From NCBI RefSeq assembly GCF_002933855.1, contig NZ_BFAQ01000016.1, positions 1 to 64,000 on the forward strand: 64,000 nucleotides of DNA, in the 5' to 3' direction. Of this stretch, positions 26,024 through 35,296 are shown one piece after another. This DNA comes from Vibrio penaeicida (lineage in GTDB: Bacteria > Pseudomonadota > Gammaproteobacteria > Enterobacterales > Vibrionaceae). The notes beneath the pieces were generated by a model. The model was not told where the DNA came from. It did no database searches and saw nothing but the letters and a program-made list of their open reading frames with translations. Both the position numbers and the translations under genes were made by a program. Position 1 is the stretch's first letter; every line of letters starts with the position of its first letter.

Positions 26024-26266
26024 ATGTCTTTAGAAGTCCTAGAGCAGCTAGAAGTAAAAATCCAAACCGCAGTTGATACTATCGCACTTCTACAAATGGA
26101 AGTGGAAGAATTGAAAGAGCAAAACGCTCAACTTAATTCCGAAGCAAACGAGTTGAAAAGCAACCGTGAAGAGTTAGAGTCACAAAACATTAAGATGCGT
26201 GAAGAGCACACTGCGTGGCAGGAGCGTATTCGTAATCTTCTTGGGAAGATGGACGACGTAGAATAA
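26024..26266 (+). CDS. zapB: Cell division protein ZapB
   Basis: 80-aa coiled-coil protein that stabilises the Z ring through ZapA. Starts MSLEVLEQLEVKIQ, continues as an almost uninterrupted heptad-rich coil (QMEVEELKEQNAQL) and ends WQERIRNLLGKMDDVE, closely following E. coli ZapB in length and pattern. ATG 26024 follows AGGTGG; the open frame extends upstream but those residues are not part of the family. Confidence 0.95.
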   Translation: MSLEVLEQLEVKIQTAVDTIALLQMEVEELKEQNAQLNSEANELKSNREELESQNIKMREEHTAWQERIRNLLGKMDDVE

Positions 26267-26440
26267 CTCAAGCCTAAGTTTGCCCTATTATTTTATAGCG
26301 TCGTCAGAAGTGCTCATTTACATTCGTAAACTCCGCGCTTCTTCCTAGCTCTAAAAAAATAGGGGCGGCACTTAGACATTGATTTATAATTGCTAGGCTG
26401 AAGAATCAACTTGTGTAGATTCCTAAAACCTAACAAAACA

Positions 26441-26466
26441 AAAAAGCAGCCGATGGCTGCTTTTTT
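26441..26466. terminator. Bidirectional terminator, zapB / rraA
   Basis: AAAAAGCAGCC / GGCTGCTTTTTT with a 3-base loop, between convergent genes. Confidence 0.9.
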
Positions 26467-26496
26467 GGTATGGATACTACGGTGAAGATACTTGCT

Positions 26497-26528
26497 TATT
26501 CTTCTTCGTCTTTATTCTTCTTCGTCTG
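26497..26528 (-). repeat. 16-bp tandem duplication covering the rraA stop
   Basis: On the minus strand AGACGAAGAAGAATAA occurs twice in a row; the first copy encodes the last codons and stop of rraA, the second lies just after it. This looks like a recent slippage event in the acidic GAA-rich tail. Confidence 0.75.
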
Positions 26529-27042
26529 AGAAGTCGTCGTCTTCATCTTCACTTTCTAAGTCGGAGTCGAGAGGCTCTTGGGAGATGATGATACCCGTGT
26601 TATCAGCGTAGAGGTAATCTTCTGGTAGGAAGGTTACGCCACCAAAGTTGACGGCTACATCGATTTCACCAACGCTTTGCTGCGCTGCGCCGACTGGAAT
26701 TGAAGCGAGGGCTTGGATACCGATGTTCATGTCTTCGAGTTCGTCGACTTCACGCACACACCCGTAAACTACAATGCCTTCCCATTCATTTTCTTCTGCT
26801 AAAGACGCCAGATCTGCATCGATTAAAGCTCGGCGTAATGAACCGCCTCCGTCGATGAGTAATACTCGACCTACACCATCTTGTTCCAATACCTTTCTGA
26901 TTAAGCCATTATCTTCAAAGCATTTCACGGTTGTAAGCTGACCCGCGAACGAGGCACTACCACCAAAATTACTGAACATCGGTTCCACTACATCTACTTG
27001 ATCCAGGTAGATATCGCATAGTGCTGAGGTGTTGTATTCCAT
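26512..27042 (-). CDS. rraA: Ribonuclease E activity regulator RraA
   Basis: Protein inhibitor of RNase E (176 aa from ATG 27042, [12 protein letters not shown]). The fold of the demethylmenaquinone-methyltransferase-like family is shown by the motifs [29 protein letters not shown] and [10 protein letters not shown]. The C-terminus has an acidic extension ([16 protein letters not shown]) that makes it longer than the 161-aa E. coli protein. A TTG two codons upstream is another possible start. The stop codon region is duplicated (see 26497-26528). menA lies upstream in the same direction, the order known from enterics. Confidence 0.94.
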   Translation of the reverse strand: MEYNTSALCDIYLDQVDVVEPMFSNFGGSASFAGQLTTVKCFEDNGLIRKVLEQDGVGRVLLIDGGGSLRRALIDADLASLAEENEWEGIVVYGCVREVDELEDMNIGIQALASIPVGAAQQSVGEIDVAVNFGGVTFLPEDYLYADNTGIIISQEPLDSDLESEDEDDDFSDEEE

Positions 27043-27119
27043 AAGCAAGTCGTCTTCTGTTACGCAGTTCTGTATTCGAGTATATATGCCTAGTAAGTCA
27101 TTGCAATGACAAGGCTCAA

Positions 27120-28037
27120 TTAAGTCATCAGAGTTTGACCCGTGATCACGATTGAGAATAAGAGGTTAGTTATCAAGGCACATTTAACAATGACAGGCAT
27201 CATGGGTGCCAGCTCGGTTGGGGTAGAGGCAGCGAGTACCGCTCTGCCATGATTGACCACAAATAGTATGGCCAGCAACATGCTCAAACCCCAAGCTAAT
27301 GCAGTGTTTTGTAAAGCTAAGAAAGCAATGAACGGGACCATTCCACCAGTTAACAGCAACATGTGGTAACGTTTTGCACGTTGAGCACCAAGGCGAACCG
27401 CCATCGTTTGTTTGCCACAAGCGGCGTCATTATCGATGTCCCTCATGTTGTTGATGTTAAGGACGGCAACGGCCAAAAGCCCACAACCAATCGAAGGAAG
27501 GAAAATGGTGGCATCAATAAAACCAGTATGAAGAAAAAAGGTGCCAGCAACGCCAAGTAGCCCAAAGAAGATGAACACCGAAAGATCCCCTAAACCGATA
27601 TAACCATAAGGCTTGTTACCAACCGTATAGGCGATGGCGGCCACAATCGCGAGTAACCCAAGTGCCAGAAACGCGGCAATGCTGGTGGGGGATTGCAGAG
27701 CATAAAAAATGAGAGCGAGACCAGACAGTATCGTGAGAGCAATATTGATGATAATGGCATTTCTCATGGTTTTTGCAGTGACTGCACCCGATTGGATCGC
27801 ACGCACAGGACCGATTCTATCTTGGTTGTCGGTGCCTTTTAGAGCGTCACCATAATCATTAGCTAAGTTGGATAGTATCTGTAACAGAATCGCAGTCAGT
27901 AAGGCCAACAGCATTACTGGAAGAGAAAAATGACCATTGAATAAAGCTAGGCTACTGCCGGTTGCGATAGAGGCAAAGGCCAAAGGCAGTGTTTTTGGGC
28001 GAGCGGCGCCCAGCCATACACTTAAAGATTGTCTCAT
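27120..28037 (-). CDS. menA: 1,4-dihydroxy-2-naphthoate polyprenyltransferase
   Basis: Inner-membrane UbiA-family enzyme attaching the isoprenoid tail in menaquinone synthesis (305 aa, eight to nine transmembrane helices). The prenyl-diphosphate site is visible as [20 protein letters not shown], the second Asp-rich site as [17 protein letters not shown] 28037 ([21 protein letters not shown]) fits the family start; the longer upstream frame is unlikely. Lies between rraA and hslU. Confidence 0.95.
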   Translation of the reverse strand: MRQSLSVWLGAARPKTLPLAFASIATGSSLALFNGHFSLPVMLLALLTAILLQILSNLANDYGDALKGTDNQDRIGPVRAIQSGAVTAKTMRNAIIINIALTILSGLALIFYALQSPTSIAAFLALGLLAIVAAIAYTVGNKPYGYIGLGDLSVFIFFGLLGVAGTFFLHTGFIDATIFLPSIGCGLLAVAVLNINNMRDIDNDAACGKQTMAVRLGAQRAKRYHMLLLTGGMVPFIAFLALQNTALAWGLSMLLAILFVVNHGRAVLAASTPTELAPMMPVIVKCALITNLLFSIVITGQTLMT

Positions 28038-28096
28038 GCTTCGTACGTCGTTGCTCGATTTGCATCCAGTATAACAACGACTTTGAAGAGGTGAAT

Positions 28097-28128
28097 ACAA
28101 AAAGCCCGCCTAAGTGCGGCGGGCTTGT
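28097..28128 (-). terminator. hslVU terminator
   Basis: AAGCCCGCC / GGCGGGCTT stem with a 7-base loop, flanked by A and T runs, between hslU stop and menA. Confidence 0.85.
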
Positions 28129-28149
28129 TTTATATCAAATATGGGGTGT

Positions 28150-29481
28150 TTATAGAATAAAACGGCTTAAGTCTTCGTCTTCTACAAATTCACCTAACTT
28201 GGATTGCACGTAGTCGGAATCGATCGTCACCGAACTTCCACCTTTTTCAGTGGCTTCAAATGAGATTTCTTCCATCAAGCGCTCCATCACAGTGTGCAAA
28301 CGTCGGGCACCGATATTTTCCGTGGTTTCGTTGACTTGCCATGCTGCATCTGCGATTTGTGCAATGCCTTCTTCTGTGAAACTAACGTCAACAGATTCTG
28401 TCGCCATTAGGGCAGAGTATTGCTCAGTCAGAGAAGCTTTAGGTTCGGTCAGGATACGTTTGAAATCTTCGCTTGTTAGGGCTTCCAGCTCTACACGAAT
28501 CGGTAGACGACCTTGCAGCTCTGGGATCAGATCGGATGGCTTCGCTACTTGGAATGCGCCGGATGCGACAAACAGAATATGGTCTGTTTTTACCATGCCG
28601 TGCTTGGTCGACACCGTACTGCCTTCAATCAAAGGAAGTAGATCGCGCTGGACACCTTCACGAGATACATCTGGACCAGAGCTCTCACCACGCTTACAGA
28701 TTTTGTCGATTTCATCGATGAATACAATGCCATTATTTTCCACGTTATAGATGGCTTGCTCTTTCAGTTCTTCTTGGTTGACGAGCTTCGCGGCTTCTTC
28801 TTCGGCTAGCGCTTTAAACGCGTCTTTGATCTTCATCTTGCGGCTTTTCTTGGTATCGCCTGCAAGGTTTTGGAACATGCCTTGAAGTTGGTTGGTCATC
28901 TCTTCCATACCAGGAGGAGCCATGATTTCCACGCCCATTTGAGGCGCAGCCACTTCAATATCGATCTCTTTGTCGTCTAGCTTGCCTTCTCGTAGCTTCT
29001 TGCGGAAAACTTGACGGGTGTTGGATTTATCTTCTGTGTTATCACTTGATCCCCAACCTTCACGTGGCGGAGGAAGCAATGCATCCAGAATGCGTTCTTC
29101 GGCTTGTTCTTCAGCGCGGAATTTTACTTTTTCCATCGCTTGCTGATGCGTCATTTTGATCGCAACGTCAGTCAAATCTCGAATAATGGTCTCGACTTCT
29201 TTGCCGACATAGCCCACTTCGGTGAATTTAGTTGCTTCCACTTTCATGAACGGGGCATTGGCTAACTTAGCTAAGCGGCGAGCGATTTCAGTTTTACCCA
29301 CACCCGTTGGACCGATCATTAAGATGTTCTTTGGGGTGACTTCAGCTCGCAAGCTTTCTTCGAGTTGCATTCGACGCCAGCGGTTACGAAGCGCAATGGC
29401 TACAGCGCGTTTGGCTTTGTCTTGACCGATGATATGACGATTTAATTCGTGAACAATTTCTCTAGGTGTCATTTCAGACAT
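28150..29481 (-). CDS. hslU: ATP-dependent protease ATPase subunit HslU
   Basis: AAA+ unfoldase of the HslVU (ClpYQ) protease (443 aa, as in E. coli). Walker A GPTGVGKT (57-64), an inserted I domain (about 110-240), Walker [12 protein letters not shown], sensor regions, and the C-terminal tail LSRFIL that docks into HslV. ATG 29481 ([13 protein letters not shown]) is preceded by AAGGAT; a longer in-frame extension upstream overlaps hslV and is rejected. hslV is 13 bp upstream in the same operon. Confidence 0.98.
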   Translation of the reverse strand: MSEMTPREIVHELNRHIIGQDKAKRAVAIALRNRWRRMQLEESLRAEVTPKNILMIGPTGVGKTEIARRLAKLANAPFMKVEATKFTEVGYVGKEVETIIRDLTDVAIKMTHQQAMEKVKFRAEEQAEERILDALLPPPREGWGSSDNTEDKSNTRQVFRKKLREGKLDDKEIDIEVAAPQMGVEIMAPPGMEEMTNQLQGMFQNLAGDTKKSRKMKIKDAFKALAEEEAAKLVNQEELKEQAIYNVENNGIVFIDEIDKICKRGESSGPDVSREGVQRDLLPLIEGSTVSTKHGMVKTDHILFVASGAFQVAKPSDLIPELQGRLPIRVELEALTSEDFKRILTEPKASLTEQYSALMATESVDVSFTEEGIAQIADAAWQVNETTENIGARRLHTVMERLMEEISFEATEKGGSSVTIDSDYVQSKLGEFVEDEDLSRFIL

Positions 29482-29494
29482 AGGGTAATCCTTA

Positions 29495-30031
29495 TTATTC
29501 TTGCGCCGCGGTGTCGAGTTCTTCAACGGTATGATGGTGGTTGGTGAAAACACAAATATCACCAGCAATTTTCAGCGATTTTTCAGCGATTTCACGGGCG
29601 TCTAACTCTGTATTTTCGAGCAGAGCAGTGGCTGCGGCTTGCGCAAAGTTACCACCAGAGCCAATGGCGATGAGATCGTTTTCTGGCTGAACCACGTCAC
29701 CATTACCAGTGATGATAAGCGAGGCTGTTTCATCCGCTACGGCGAGTAGAGCTTCAAGTTTTCTTAATGCGCGGTCACTGCGCCAGTCTTTTGCCAATTC
29801 AACGGCCGCTTTTGTTAGGTGACCTTGATGCATTTGCAGTTTGCTTTCAAATCTCTCGAAAAGAGTGAATGCGTCTGCCGTACCGCCGGCAAATCCAGCT
29901 AGTACTTTATTATTGTAGAGGCGACGCACTTTCTTTGCGTTGCCTTTCATTACGGTGTTACCCAACGATACTTGACCGTCTCCAGCGATGACGACTTTAT
30001 TATTTCGGCGTACAGATACGATAGTAGTCAC
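29495..30031 (-). CDS. hslV: ATP-dependent protease peptidase subunit HslV
   Basis: Threonine peptidase of HslVU (178 aa). The N-terminus reads [20 protein letters not shown], so Thr becomes the nucleophile after Met removal; GDGQ and the conserved Lys of [12 protein letters not shown] are present. The start codon is GTG at 30031, which is less common for this gene. In E. coli the pair is a heat-shock operon; I could not assign a sigma-32 promoter here with confidence. Confidence 0.97.
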   Translation of the reverse strand: MTTIVSVRRNNKVVIAGDGQVSLGNTVMKGNAKKVRRLYNNKVLAGFAGGTADAFTLFERFESKLQMHQGHLTKAAVELAKDWRSDRALRKLEALLAVADETASLIITGNGDVVQPENDLIAIGSGGNFAQAAATALLENTELDAREIAEKSLKIAGDICVFTNHHHTVEELDTAAQE

Positions 30032-30085
30032 TTTTATTAACCTTTTAATTCGCTCGCGATATAACTCGGATATGAGGGCTGGAGA

Positions 30086-30118
30086 TAAAAAAACAAGGGA
30101 GCCAGCGGCTCCCTTGTG
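30086..30118 (-). terminator. ftsN terminator
   Basis: CAAGGGAGCC / GGCTCCCTTG with a 3-base loop, followed on the minus strand by a run of T, 24 bp after the ftsN stop. It separates ftsN from hslVU. Confidence 0.88.
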
Positions 30119-30141
30119 AATTTAGTCATGAACGCAGTGCT

Positions 30142-30678
30142 CTATTGCGACTCTTTCCAGATGGCACAAGGCTCTATCTTGGCGCGCTGAAGTTTGTGAC
30201 GATCGCGCTCTGCATCGCGTTTTTTAACATACGGTCCAAGCACGACACGATACCAGCTACTGCCTTCCTTTTTACGGATCTTACTGCTGATGCCTTGAAA
30301 GGCTATATCTACTTTGCGTGCTTCTGCTTGCGCGAGCGTTTTATACGCTCCACATTGCATTATATATGGAATCTCAGACACCACTTGCTCTTTGGCTTCG
30401 ACTTGCACTTCTCGCTTTGGAAGTGAATCGACGTATTCCCACTTTTCTTCAGGTGGTGGTGGCAATGGTTTAGGTTTGCTCACCGGTTTCTTCGGTTTCT
30501 GAGCAACCTGAGGTTTGGGTGGTTCAGGATCTTGGCTGAGCATATAAAGCCCATAACCAAACCCGCCAGCAAGTAAAATGGCGATAAGACCTGCTTTCCA
30601 CGGCTTCTTATTGGATGTTTGTTTTCTGGTAGGCTTCTTTTGCCCACGCCCTCTTCTTACGTAATCTTTATTTGCCAC
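30142..30678 (-). CDS. ftsN: Cell division protein FtsN (SPOR domain)
   Basis: Late divisome protein that triggers septal wall synthesis (178 aa, much shorter than the ~320 aa of E. coli). A basic cytoplasmic N-terminus (MANKDYVRRGRGQKKPTRK) precedes one transmembrane helix (about 30-47), a Pro/Lys-rich periplasmic linker (about 50-85) and a C-terminal SPOR domain (about 100-175, with IMQCGAYKTLAQAEARK and WYRVVLGPYVKKRDAE) that binds denuded septal glycan. It lies between cytR and hslV, the conserved ftsN position. Confidence 0.93.
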   Translation of the reverse strand: MANKDYVRRGRGQKKPTRKQTSNKKPWKAGLIAILLAGGFGYGLYMLSQDPEPPKPQVAQKPKKPVSKPKPLPPPPEEKWEYVDSLPKREVQVEAKEQVVSEIPYIMQCGAYKTLAQAEARKVDIAFQGISSKIRKKEGSSWYRVVLGPYVKKRDAERDRHKLQRAKIEPCAIWKESQ

Positions 30679-30699
30679 GGTTTAACAGCTTGCAGTCAA

Positions 30700-30754
30700 T
30701 AAAAAACGGGTAACATGGTAATCCAGAATTGCTCTGGAAAACCAGTGTTACCAG
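30700..30754 (-). terminator. Nested hairpin after cytR
   Basis: An outer stem GGTAACA / TGTTACC encloses an inner stem CCAGA / TCTGG with unpaired arms. On the minus strand the structure is followed by GTTTTTTATT, so it can act as the cytR terminator before ftsN. Confidence 0.6.
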
Positions 30755-30788
30755 TGAAAAGCTTGCAGGTGAGTCCACTTTCGACGTG

Positions 30789-31793
30789 TTAAGTTCTTGG
30801 TGGAGCCGCGCTTTCTCGGATTTTCAAGTGTGTTTCCAACAGGCGTGAACCTGCGTGAACATCGCGACCTTTCAAGATCTCAAGCAACATTAGCATTGCT
30901 TGTCGACCAATTTCATAGCGTGGCTGTGTGATGGTCGTCAGTGGTGGATCGCAGAATTCAGCAAACTGAATATCGTCGAAACCTACTACGGATAAATCCT
31001 GAGGTACTTTTAATCCTGCGGCTTTTGCCCCTTTGATTGCTCCAATTGCCATGGCGTCGTTATGACAGAATACGGCGGTTGGCGGCTCTGGTAGTGAAAG
31101 CAATTTGGTGACGGCTTTGTGACCAGATTCAAAGGTGAAATCTCCCATCTCTTTATAAGTGGGGTTCATTGTAATGCCAGCTCTTCTCAGCGCTTGCTGA
31201 TACCCTTGGTTTCTAAATTGGCAAAGCGCTGCATCGTCTGGTCCGGAAATCTGAGCAATCTTGGAATGACCCATTTGTGTCAGATAGTTCACCGCCTCGA
31301 AAGACGACGTTAGGTTATCAATATGAACCGTCGGCAATTCCAGTTCCGGCGCAAACTCACAAGCCATCACGAGTGGTGGCAGGTTTTTTTGTTCCGGCTT
31401 GCTGACGTCGAATGGCAAGTGCGTACCCAAGAGCAACATGCCATCGGCTTGTTTAGTGAAAACCAAGTTGACCAACGAGCTCTCTCGTTTCTTTTGCTGA
31501 CCGCTGTCCCCCAATAGTACGAGATACCCATTTTCCACAGCCACATCTTCAATGCCACGAATGATCTCTGTGAAATAGGAGTCACAGATGTCAGGTACAA
31601 TTGCAACGATGGTTTTGGATTCATTACGTCGTAAGTTTCTTGCTAGTGAATTCGGTGAATAACCAGCTTCCAAAACGGCGCTCTCTACACGTTTACGCGT
31701 AGTAGATGAAACCTTCTCAGGGTTCATCAGAGCTCGTGATACGGTTGCAGTAGAAACTCCTGCTAGCTGGGCAACATCCTTCATTGTCGCCAT
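30789..31793 (-). CDS. cytR: LacI-family regulator CytR
   Basis: Repressor of nucleoside uptake and catabolism genes, acting together with CRP (334 aa). N-terminal LacI-type helix-turn-helix MATMKDVAQLAGVSTATVSRAL with the hinge SPNSLARNLRRN, then a periplasmic-binding-like effector domain (about 60-330) with VVGFDDIQFAEFCDPPLTT. In this location, between priA and ftsN, the assignment to CytR rather than another LacI member is supported by synteny. A CRP-like site lies about 150 bp upstream. Confidence 0.94.
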   Translation of the reverse strand: MATMKDVAQLAGVSTATVSRALMNPEKVSSTTRKRVESAVLEAGYSPNSLARNLRRNESKTIVAIVPDICDSYFTEIIRGIEDVAVENGYLVLLGDSGQQKKRESSLVNLVFTKQADGMLLLGTHLPFDVSKPEQKNLPPLVMACEFAPELELPTVHIDNLTSSFEAVNYLTQMGHSKIAQISGPDDAALCQFRNQGYQQALRRAGITMNPTYKEMGDFTFESGHKAVTKLLSLPEPPTAVFCHNDAMAIGAIKGAKAAGLKVPQDLSVVGFDDIQFAEFCDPPLTTITQPRYEIGRQAMLMLLEILKGRDVHAGSRLLETHLKIRESAAPPRT

Positions 31794-31940
31794 AGTAAGT
31801 TGTCCTCTTTATTTTTCATGGCTGTAATAGCATCTATAAGATTTATATCTAGCGCTGACGTGAGCAACTTTTTTATTGGATATTTTATGCTCTAAATTAA
31901 GATTAATTTACGGGCAGATTAACAAATTTTGCATAAGTAG

Positions 31941-31956
31941 CGTGACATCAATCACA
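31941..31956. promoter_or_regulatory. CRP-like binding site upstream of cytR
   Basis: CGTGACATCAATCACA matches the CRP consensus (TGTGA, six bases, TCACA) at all but the first of the ten specified positions. It lies in the 250-bp gap between priA and cytR, both on the minus strand, about 150 bp before the cytR start. CytR works with CRP in E. coli, which makes the site plausible. Confidence 0.65.
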
Positions 31957-32043
31957 TAGGATCATATTCATTTTCTCAAACTAGCTACAAAATACCGTTG
32001 AGTAACAGAACTGACATCACATCAATTTACAGAGATTTTACTT

Positions 32044-34245
32044 CTAACTAAGATCTTGGGGCTCAATGTCGGTTGTCCATCGCACTTTTTTTGCCAATGG
32101 CAGTGCATCTATGACGACTTTTGAACTGTACAACAATTTTTGCATTAAAGATCGTGACGGTGCTTGCAATATTAGCTGCCAACGCGACTTGCCAGCACGC
32201 CGTGCTAGCGGTGCGGGCATTGGTCCTAATACCATACATTCACCATTAAAAATTGGATTTGATTCAATGGTTTGTCTAACTTGTCTTAGGAATTGCTCGC
32301 CCGTTTCCTCATGATTTGCTTCGGCGCGAAATAAGGTAAGAAAAGCGTAAGGTGGCAGTAAGGCAAGCTTTCTTTCTTCAAGTGCTGTTTGAGCAAAATG
32401 TCCATACCCTTTATGAAGAAGAGCTTGCAGTAGCTGATGTTCAGGATGATGTGTTTGTAAGACGACTTCCCCTGCTTTACTGGCTCGACCTGCACGCCCT
32501 GCCACTTGAATAAAGAGCTGTGCTAGCCTTTCGGAAGCTCTAAAGTCACTGCTGTACAGCGAGCTATCAACATCAATCAGTGCAACGAGCGTGACGTCTG
32601 GAAAGTGGTGACCTTTCGCCAACATTTGCGTACCAATCAAGATTTGATATTCGTTGTTCCGAATGGACTCCAAGGCACTTTCCAGGCTGCCTTTACGTCG
32701 GGTGCTGTCCCTGTCTATACGAATGGCCTTGAATTCGGGAAACAAGCTGGCAAGTTGTTCTTCCAACTGCTCTGTGCCAACACCGACGGATACCAATTGT
32801 GTCGAGCCGCAGCCTTGGCACTGATGCAATACAGGGTGTTGAGCCCCGCAGTGGTGGCACCGCATTTCTCGGCTATTTTGGTGAAATGTGTAGTAGGCAT
32901 CGCAGCGATGACATTCGGCAATCCACCCACATTCATGGCACATGAGGGCAGGTGAGTAGCCTCTGCGATTGAGGAACAGCATGACTTGGTTGCCAGCCGT
33001 TAAGTGTTTACGCATCTCTGCAATCAGTGGGGCGGATAAGCCGCTCTCAAGGTATAGCCCTTTTACGTCCAGCACTTTATTGGTTGTTGGCATTGCAGCA
33101 CCAGCTCGGTTTGCCAACGTTAAGTGATGATATTTACCATTCAATGCATTATGGAGTGTTTCGAGTGCAGGGGTCGCGCTGCCTAATATGACGGGAATCT
33201 TCTCTTTAGCCGCTCGCATCACCGCAACATCTCTAGCGTGATAGCGCAAACTGTCTTGTTGTTTGTATGAAGCGTCGTGTTCTTCGTCGACAATGATGAT
33301 GCCAAGATCGGCAAACGGCGTCAGTAACGCAGAGCGAGTCCCTATGACAATACCTGCGTGTTTATCACGTGCCGCTAACCAAGCATTCAAACGCTCGGTA
33401 TCGTTTAAACCGGAATGAATGACTTCTACTGGGACACTAAAGCGACGTTTGAAGCGATTGATGGTTTGCGGTGTTAAGCCAATTTCTGGCACCAAAACGA
33501 GTGCCTGCTTCCCTTTGTCTAGAACCGGCTTAATCATATTCAAATAGACTTCGGTTTTACCCGAACCAGTAACCCCTTCTAACAGAAAACAACCAAAGTC
33601 CTGATGGCTATTTACAGCGGCAATCGCAACAGACTGCTCTTCGTTGAGCTTGGGCTTTTCCTCAGTGCTTTCTACTTGTTTTGTCCAATCTAAGGCAACA
33701 GGCTTACTTTCTATTTGTTCTACCCAACCTTTCTCTTGCAAGGTTTTTAATACCTGGCTGGATATTTCGTTGTCGAGCATCATTTGATGGGGGACAGCGC
33801 CATTGGCGACCAGATGCATCGCTTTGGCTTGCTGAACGGCTCGACCAAACCCGCTCATGATTTGATCTTTACCAGAGGACGTTATAACCCACTCTTTTAA
33901 AGTACTAAAGTCGGCAGGTTTTCCTTTCCTTAGTAAAGCAGGCATAGCATTCGCTAATGTGTCACCTAACGGATAGAGATAAAATTGGCTGCACCACTGC
34001 AATAATGCGTACAGAGAACCCTGCCAAACAGGTGACTCATCCAGTACTTCTTTAATTCCCTTTAGTTGATGAGCGGGAAACTCAGACTGACTGACGAGCT
34101 CCGTTACAATACCAACCAAAGTTTGCCTTCCAAAAGGTACACTAACGCGACCGCCAATCACTGGAAATTGATGGGGGGCAATAAGGTAATCAAATTGCTT
34201 GTCCAATGGTACGGGCAAAGCGACTCTGGCAATAGAAGGGCGCAT
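32044..34245 (-). CDS. priA: Primosomal protein N' (replication restart helicase PriA)
   Basis: 3'-5' helicase that reloads the replisome at stalled forks (733 aa). N-terminal 3'-DNA-end binding domain (about 1-105), winged helix, helicase lobe 1 with Walker A GVTGSGKTEVY and DEEH box IIVDEEHDASYKQQ, a zinc-binding insertion with paired cysteines (CHECGWIAECHRCD, then CHHCG and CQGCG), and lobe 2 with LIGTQMLAKGHHFPDV and VAGRAGR. Single gene, upstream of cytR on the same strand. Confidence 0.97.
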   Translation of the reverse strand: MRPSIARVALPVPLDKQFDYLIAPHQFPVIGGRVSVPFGRQTLVGIVTELVSQSEFPAHQLKGIKEVLDESPVWQGSLYALLQWCSQFYLYPLGDTLANAMPALLRKGKPADFSTLKEWVITSSGKDQIMSGFGRAVQQAKAMHLVANGAVPHQMMLDNEISSQVLKTLQEKGWVEQIESKPVALDWTKQVESTEEKPKLNEEQSVAIAAVNSHQDFGCFLLEGVTGSGKTEVYLNMIKPVLDKGKQALVLVPEIGLTPQTINRFKRRFSVPVEVIHSGLNDTERLNAWLAARDKHAGIVIGTRSALLTPFADLGIIIVDEEHDASYKQQDSLRYHARDVAVMRAAKEKIPVILGSATPALETLHNALNGKYHHLTLANRAGAAMPTTNKVLDVKGLYLESGLSAPLIAEMRKHLTAGNQVMLFLNRRGYSPALMCHECGWIAECHRCDAYYTFHQNSREMRCHHCGAQHPVLHQCQGCGSTQLVSVGVGTEQLEEQLASLFPEFKAIRIDRDSTRRKGSLESALESIRNNEYQILIGTQMLAKGHHFPDVTLVALIDVDSSLYSSDFRASERLAQLFIQVAGRAGRASKAGEVVLQTHHPEHQLLQALLHKGYGHFAQTALEERKLALLPPYAFLTLFRAEANHEETGEQFLRQVRQTIESNPIFNGECMVLGPMPAPLARRAGKSRWQLILQAPSRSLMQKLLYSSKVVIDALPLAKKVRWTTDIEPQDLS

Positions 34246-34281
34246 AAATCTTTTATAAAGAACCTGATAGGAATCGCTTGA

Positions 34282-34550
34282 GTATACTCAAGTTACCTCA
34301 AGATGCTAGGTTCAGCGAGATTTGCTTGGTTTTCAGGCAAGGCACCGATTTGAAGATCTAGTGGTTCTAAATCAAGAATCGGTAACGCAGCATGAGAGAC
34401 AAGCAATTCTCGCCCTTGGGAGCTTATCTTCTGTCCCATTTCATCGTCAAAGAACTTGGAAAGGACTCGTCATTCCACTGCGTCCTTTTCCTTGAATTGA
34501 AACAGAAGATAGAGCTCTGAATCCTGCACCTTGAGGTAAATTGAGTATAT
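34282..34550. repeat. Complete interspersed repeat element with inverted ends (MITE-like)
   Basis: About 270 bp bounded by inverted ends: TATACTCAAGTTACCTCAAG then ATGC on the left, and GCACCTTGAGGTAAATTGAG then TATA on the right. Inside are further complementary arms, for example ACCGATT..AATCGGT (near 34347-34382) and ATCTTCTGT..ACAGAAGAT (near 34428-34510), so the whole can fold into a branched hairpin. It encodes no protein. Short pieces of the same ends occur at 4035 and 18712. From memory near-identical elements are frequent in Harveyi-clade genomes. It fills the first half of the 567-bp priA-rpmE gap. Confidence 0.8.
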
Positions 34551-34679
34551 AACCGAGTAAGATTCGCTAAGTAACCTATCCATCAAATCTGGCTAAACTC
34601 GAATTTTCTTACCCGCAGGGTAAGTGGGTGAAAACTGTCTTTAAATCAAAAATAGTTGGCGAAAAAACTGCCAAATAGG

Positions 34680-34812
34680 TTGATCCTACCTAAATGTTTC
34701 ATTACTATACTGCGCCTTGATGATGTGGTCATTCCGCATCGATTTATCTGAAACTACGTGTGGTGTCCGGCATAGAATCGGATGGCGACACGGCCCAATT
34801 TGAGGTTATCCC
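34680..34812 (+). promoter_or_regulatory. rpmE promoter and structured leader (candidate)
   Basis: A TATACT -10-like hexamer (34706-34711) has TTGATC upstream at a long 20-bp spacing (34680-34685). The following ~100-nt leader can form a stem, GTGT-CCG / CGG-ACAC with a 3'-side bulge (near 34762-34790), before the rpmE start. L31 is reported to regulate its own mRNA in E. coli, so a leader element is plausible; no consensus was checked. Confidence 0.4.
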
Positions 34813-35028
34813 ATGAAAGTAGGTATTCACCCAGAATACAAAGCGGTTGCAGCAACATGTTCTTGTGGCAACACTTTTGAGTTCCAAACAACTCTAGACA
34901 AAGAGTCTATCCACCTAGACGTATGTGACAAATGTCACCCGTTCTACACTGGTAAGCAGCGTATCGTTGATACTGGCGGCCGTGTTGATCGCTTCAACAA
35001 GCGTTTTGGTGCTCTTAGCAGCAAGTAA
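34813..35028 (+). CDS. rpmE: 50S ribosomal protein L31, zinc-binding form
   Basis: 71-aa ribosomal protein bridging the two subunits. The four zinc-ligand cysteines (C16, C18, C38, C41 in CSCGN and CDKCHPFY) mark it as the zinc-containing form, which in many bacteria is replaced by a cysteine-free paralogue under zinc shortage. Ends with a terminator 30 bp downstream. Confidence 0.98.
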   Translation: MKVGIHPEYKAVAATCSCGNTFEFQTTLDKESIHLDVCDKCHPFYTGKQRIVDTGGRVDRFNKRFGALSSK

Positions 35029-35057
35029 TTACGAAATCGTAATACTGACCAAATTTG

Positions 35058-35086
35058 AAAAGGACGCCTCGGCGTCCTTTTTTCGT
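35058..35086 (+). terminator. rpmE terminator
   Basis: AAAGGACGCC / GGCGTCCTTT with a 2-base loop, followed by more T. Confidence 0.9.
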
Positions 35087-35296
35087 TCATGAAATAAATG
35101 TTTTTTGATTCAGCTCTCGGTTAAGTGGTCTTAGCTCTTCCAAAATTACCTCTCTTTGACTTTAGCAATCTATGAAGATTGCAAGCCATACTTTAGTATA
35201 AAGATACAGTTGAAGTTATTTTTGCGGTCGGCTTCAGCTCATAATGTAAGAAACACCCTTTACCTAACCAAAAAACAATAATTGGAACGTCCCCAC

